From contig NZ_JBAJMW010000005.1 of assembly GCF_036881825.1 (NCBI RefSeq), positions 124,001 through 188,000 on the forward strand: a stretch of 64,000 nucleotides of DNA, read 5' to 3'. The position numbers and the translations under genes were made by a program. Numbering within the stretch: the stretch's first letter is position 1; each line of letters opens with the position of its first letter. The notes under the pieces are model-generated. The model saw nothing but the letters and a program-made list of their open reading frames with translations, was not told the origin of the DNA and did no database searches. Source of the stretch: Tersicoccus mangrovi (GTDB lineage: Bacteria > Actinomycetota > Actinomycetes > Actinomycetales > Micrococcaceae). This document shows, one piece after another, positions 61,041-64,000 of this stretch.

Positions 61041-61775
61041 ATGACCTCCCCCACCGCGACCACGCCGGATCCCCGGTTCTCCGACCTCGAGCGCGCCCTC
61101 GCCGCCGCGGGCCCGGCGCCGCGCCTGATCTGGTACGGCTCGGCCGGCGACCGGATCGAGCTCTCGGGCGCGGTGCTGCTGAACTGGGCGGCCAAGACGG
61201 CCAACCTGCTGGTCGAGGAGTGCGACGTCGAGCCGGGCGCCGCCGTGCGCCTGGCGCTGCCCGTGCACTGGCGGACACTGGCGATCGCGCTGGGTGCGTG
61301 GCAGGCCGGCGCCGACCTGCGCACGGGTGCCGACGCCGGACCGGTCGCGGTGCACGTCGACGTGGCTCCGTCCGCCGACGGAGAGCTGCGCGCGGACCAG
61401 GACGTCGTCGTCGCGCTCGGCGCCCTCGACCTCGCGTGGCCCGGGCAGCTGCCGCCCGACGTGCTCGACTACGCCGCGCTCGTGCGGTCGTTCGGCGACG
61501 GCTTCGGTGGGGACCCGGCGTCGGGGCCGCTCGGGCTGTACCGGGACGGCCGGTCGGTCGCACTGGGGGAATCAGCGGCGGATGAGCCGGGAACGGGCGG
61601 TTCGGTCATGGAGCCGGGGCGCGCACGCGCCCTGGACCCGGCGCTCGATCTCGCCGCCACGCTCGAGGCGGCAGTGGATGCGTGGCTCGACGGGGTCGCG
61701 GTGCTGATCACGGACGACGCCGAGCGCCTCACGGACGCGGTGCTCGCCTCGGAACGCGCGGTGCGCGCGTCCTGA
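61041..61775 (+). CDS. TIGR03089 family protein, 244 aa
   Basis: The protein is one of a short actinobacterial family that resembles the N-terminal part of acyl-CoA synthetases (VLLNWAAKTANLLVEECDVE, PGAAVRLALPVHWRTLAIAL) without an AMP-binding P-loop. Its function is unknown. The ATG at 61041 is where homology begins. It is convergent with the GtrA gene, and such proteins are often found near WhiB2 and purE/purK loci. Confidence 0.82.
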   Translation: MTSPTATTPDPRFSDLERALAAAGPAPRLIWYGSAGDRIELSGAVLLNWAAKTANLLVEECDVEPGAAVRLALPVHWRTLAIALGAWQAGADLRTGADAGPVAVHVDVAPSADGELRADQDVVVALGALDLAWPGQLPPDVLDYAALVRSFGDGFGGDPASGPLGLYRDGRSVALGESAADEPGTGGSVMEPGRARALDPALDLAATLEAAVDAWLDGVAVLITDDAERLTDAVLASERAVRAS

Positions 61776-61813
61776 CGGACCCCTGAGAACAGAGACCGGG
61801 GACGTTCCGGGGG

Positions 61814-62395
61814 TCAGCGCCCTTCGCGCTCCATGCCCTGGCGGACCTCGTCGCGCTGCACCTCGTCGGCGCGGATGCGGCGCAGGCGCTCGGTCTCGGT
61901 CCAGCGTTGCTGGTCGTGCGCGGCGATGTCGTCGGCGAACTCGGGTTCGGTGCCCAGCTCGGTCGCGAACACCCAGTAGCGGTAGGCGATGAAGCGGAAG
62001 ATCGTCCCCAGCGCCAGGCCGACGACACCACCGGCGATGAAGGAGGACGTCGTGTCGCGCAGCCCCAGCACATACGAACTGAACCACACGCAGCCGGCCT
62101 CGATGCCGACGCCGATCGCGTTGATGACGAGGAACTGGATGAGTTCGCGGACCTTGTTGGCCTGCCGCTTGTGCCGGAACGTCCAGTAGCGGTTGGCGAC
62201 CCAGGCGAACAGGGTCGCGACGATCCCGGAGACGACCTTGGCCTTCGCGTGGCTGTCGGCCATGGGCCCGTGCACGAGCAGGAACCAGACCCCGTTGTTG
62301 ACGACGAAGCCGAGCGCCCCCACGGTTCCGAACTTCAGGACCTCCCGGACGAACATCGAGAACAGCCCACGGAACCGCTCCATCAGTGCCTGCAT
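61814..62395 (-). CDS. GtrA family membrane protein, 193 aa
   Basis: Four hydrophobic segments cover residues about 20-140: FGTVGALGFVVNNGVWFLLV, VVSGIVATLFAWVANRYWTF with the family NRYWTFR motif, and a final FIAGGVVGLALGTIFRFIAY. GtrA proteins are thought to flip or help flip polyprenyl-linked sugars. I chose ATG 62395, four bases after GAGGT; the frame extends 43 codons upstream through His/Asp repeats with no support. GtrA next to purK is common in Actinobacteria. Confidence 0.9.
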   Translation of the reverse strand: MQALMERFRGLFSMFVREVLKFGTVGALGFVVNNGVWFLLVHGPMADSHAKAKVVSGIVATLFAWVANRYWTFRHKRQANKVRELIQFLVINAIGVGIEAGCVWFSSYVLGLRDTTSSFIAGGVVGLALGTIFRFIAYRYWVFATELGTEPEFADDIAAHDQQRWTETERLRRIRADEVQRDEVRQGMEREGR

Positions 62396-62633
62396 GCCGA
62401 CCTCGCCATCGTGCTGGTGAATCGCGGTCCCGCGATCGTGCTGGTGCTCAACGGTCCCCTGCCTGTGTCCGGACCGGAGGACATCGGCGACCGCCGGCCG
62501 GACCAGCCGCGACCACGGAGACACTCTACCGCCGGCCGCCGCGCGCTCGGCGGTGGCCGGCCCGTGACGGTGCCCACGGCGCCGGCCCTCCCCGGCCGCC
62601 CGTCATCCGGTGCTGACCGCTCGGCGCGCTGGA

Positions 62634-62639
62634 TAGGCT
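62634..62639 (+). promoter_or_regulatory. -10 box of purK (leaderless layout)
   Basis: TAGGCT is followed by six bases and then the ATG of purK. Confidence 0.55.
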
Positions 62640-62645
62640 GGCGGC

Positions 62646-63893
62646 ATGGACAGACCTGTGATCGGAGTGGTGGGCGGTGGCCAGCTGGCGCGGATGATGG
62701 CGCCCCCGGCGACGGAACTGGGCATCGAGCTGCGGGTGCTGGCCACGTCGCCCGACGAGTGCGCCGTCGCCGCGGTGCACACCTTCGAGGTGGGCGATCA
62801 CCGTGACCTCGAGGCCCTGCGCCGGTTCGCAGCCGACGTCGACGTCCTCACCTTCGACCACGAGCACGTGCCCACCGAGCACCTGGAGGCCCTGCTCGCC
62901 GACGGCGTGTCCGTGCACCCGGGCCCGGACGCGCTCGTGAACGCGCAGGACAAACTCGTGATGCGAGCGGCCGTGGACCGGCTGGGCCTGCCGAATCCCG
63001 CGTGGGCGGCCGTCGACGACGTCGACGCCCTGATCGCCTTCGGGGACGCCACCGGCTGGCCGGTGATCCTCAAGACCCCGCGCGGCGGGTACGACGGCAA
63101 GGGCGTGCGGGTGATCGACGACGCCGACGCCGCCCGCGCCGCCGCGGACTGGTTCTCCGCTTCCTCCACCGGGGGCGGCCCGCTGCTGGCCGAGCAGAAG
63201 GTCCCCTTCAGCCGCGAGCTCTCCGCGCTGCTGGCGCGCACCCCGTCGGGCGCGATCGCGTCCTGGCCGGTGGTCGAGAGCATCCAGGTGGCCGGGGTGT
63301 GCGACGAGGTGATCGCCCCCGCGCCCGATCTCGACCCCGCCGTCGCGGCCGCCGCGAGCGAGGCCGCGAGGACGCTGGCCGCCGAGCTCGGCGTCACCGG
63401 CGTCCTCGCCGTCGAGATGTTCGAGACGCCGGGCGTCGGCCCCGGCTTCGCGATCAACGAGCTCGCGATGCGCCCGCACAACAGCGGCCACTGGACCATG
63501 GACGGCAGCGTCACCAGCCAGTTCGAGCAGCACCTGCGGGCCGTGCTCGACCTGCCGCTGGGCGCGACCGACGTCCTCGGTGCCGCCGCCGTGATGAAGA
63601 ACGTGCTCGGGGGCGCGAACCCCGACCTCTTCGCCGTCTACCCGCAGGTGATGGCGCAGGCCCCGGCCGTCAAGGTGCACACCTACGGCAAGGGGGTGCG
63701 GCCCGGCCGGAAGATCGGGCACGTCAATGCGGTCGCCGCGACGGCGGAGGACCTGCCGGAGGTGCGCCGGGCCGCGGAGGACGCCGCCCGCACCCTGGCG
63801 GACGGCACGGTCGGTGCCACACTCTCCGACCAGCCGGCACCCTCCGGCCGGCCGGCACCGTCCGCCACCACGACGACCGGAGCAACCCGATGA
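62646..63893 (+). CDS. purK: 5-(carboxyamino)imidazole ribonucleotide synthase, 415 aa
   Basis: PurK carboxylates AIR with bicarbonate and ATP in purine synthesis. VVGGGQLARMMAPPATELGI opens the biotin-carboxylase-like N-domain, LKTPRGGYDGKGVRVI is the ATP-grasp loop and INELAMRPHNSGHWTMDGS the C-terminal active-site segment. A Pro/Ala/Ser-rich tail of about 25 residues ends the protein. The ATG has no ribosome site and is predicted leaderless. The stop overlaps purE as ATGA. Confidence 0.95.
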   Translation: MDRPVIGVVGGGQLARMMAPPATELGIELRVLATSPDECAVAAVHTFEVGDHRDLEALRRFAADVDVLTFDHEHVPTEHLEALLADGVSVHPGPDALVNAQDKLVMRAAVDRLGLPNPAWAAVDDVDALIAFGDATGWPVILKTPRGGYDGKGVRVIDDADAARAAADWFSASSTGGGPLLAEQKVPFSRELSALLARTPSGAIASWPVVESIQVAGVCDEVIAPAPDLDPAVAAAASEAARTLAAELGVTGVLAVEMFETPGVGPGFAINELAMRPHNSGHWTMDGSVTSQFEQHLRAVLDLPLGATDVLGAAAVMKNVLGGANPDLFAVYPQVMAQAPAVKVHTYGKGVRPGRKIGHVNAVAATAEDLPEVRRAAEDAARTLADGTVGATLSDQPAPSGRPAPSATTTTGATR

Positions 63894-64000
63894 GCGCGAC
63901 TTCCACCGCCGAGCCCGCTCCCGGCGCCGCTGTCTCCGGCCCGCTCGTCGGCGTCGTCATGGGCTCGGACTCGGACTGGCCCGTGATGCGTGCCGCGGCC
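63890..64000 (+). CDS. purE: N5-carboxyaminoimidazole ribonucleotide mutase, N-terminal 37 residues (cut by window)
   Basis: The visible part is a 17-residue Ala/Pro/Ser-rich lead followed by PLVGVVMGSDSDWPVMRAAA, the PurE motif with the SDSDW active-site loop. The start shares ATGA with the purK stop. The rest lies beyond the window. Confidence 0.93.
   Translation, partial: MSATSTAEPAPGAAVSGPLVGVVMGSDSDWPVMRAAA

Noticed and set aside
62408..62446. repeated ATCGTGCTGGTG upstream of the GtrA gene as coding extension
   Set aside because: The extended frame encodes His/Asp repeats with no ribosome site, while ATG 62395 has one.

Overview
The window is about 70% G+C, densely packed on both strands, and reads as an ordinary actinobacterial chromosome, most likely Micrococcales; the genus cannot be fixed from sequence alone. 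The support is a WhiB regulator, DUF3499, a TIGR03089 protein, a Pmt-type protein O-mannosyltransferase, frequent GTG starts, many ATGA/GTGA gene overlaps, and two gene orders conserved in Actinobacteria: tatD - rpfB-like - rsmA - ispE, and tRNA-Gln - glmU - prs - rplY - pth. I see no insertion sequence, prophage, CRISPR array or rRNA.

Layout. 1-13863 is an exopolysaccharide/glycoconjugate region: the end of an O-antigen-ligase-like membrane protein, a 1408-residue secreted LamG/PKD protein, a four-gene overlapping operon (CDP-alcohol phosphatidyltransferase plus three glycosyltransferases), and an opposing operon of an initiating sugar transferase, a DUF1972 glycosyltransferase and an acyltransferase. 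14350-19724 holds two overlapping giant ATPase-LuxR regulators on the same strand as, and just upstream of, that last operon. 19893-24089 is the pth-rplY-prs-glmU-tRNA-Gln block. 24288-26305 holds a TIM-barrel protein and, divergently, a two-gene cassette (57-residue Cys-rich protein plus methyltransferase) behind a CsoR-type palindrome. 26324-32785 has abcF, ispE, rsmA, an rpfB-position protein and tatD. 32888-38189 is a MoxR/DUF58/transglutaminase operon. 38315-50458 carries a succinate-semialdehyde dehydrogenase, rsmI, a NUDIX hydrolase, pmt, an acyl-CoA synthetase, a DUF1461 membrane protein with a huge disordered N-terminus, SpoIIM-like and RDD proteins. 50624-60510 holds an L,D-transpeptidase, sahH, DUF3499, a PF06262 protein, DUF5719, a 1189-residue GT2/membrane protein and WhiB. 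61041-64000 ends with TIGR03089, GtrA, purK and the start of purE.

Regulatory structure is the most informative part. Several genes have a TANNNT -10 box six to eight bases before the start codon, which is the leaderless-mRNA layout. tatD and moxR share a back-to-back promoter whose -10 boxes are arms of a perfect 10-bp inverted repeat. Convergent gene pairs are separated by perfect 14-20-bp hairpins. The best candidates for something undescribed are the CsoR-operator cassette, the rpfB-position protein without its catalytic domain, the palindrome ahead of the twin LuxR genes, the structured leaders of rplY and of the initiating sugar transferase, and two six-codon mini-ORFs placed just upstream of, or overlapping, real start codons.
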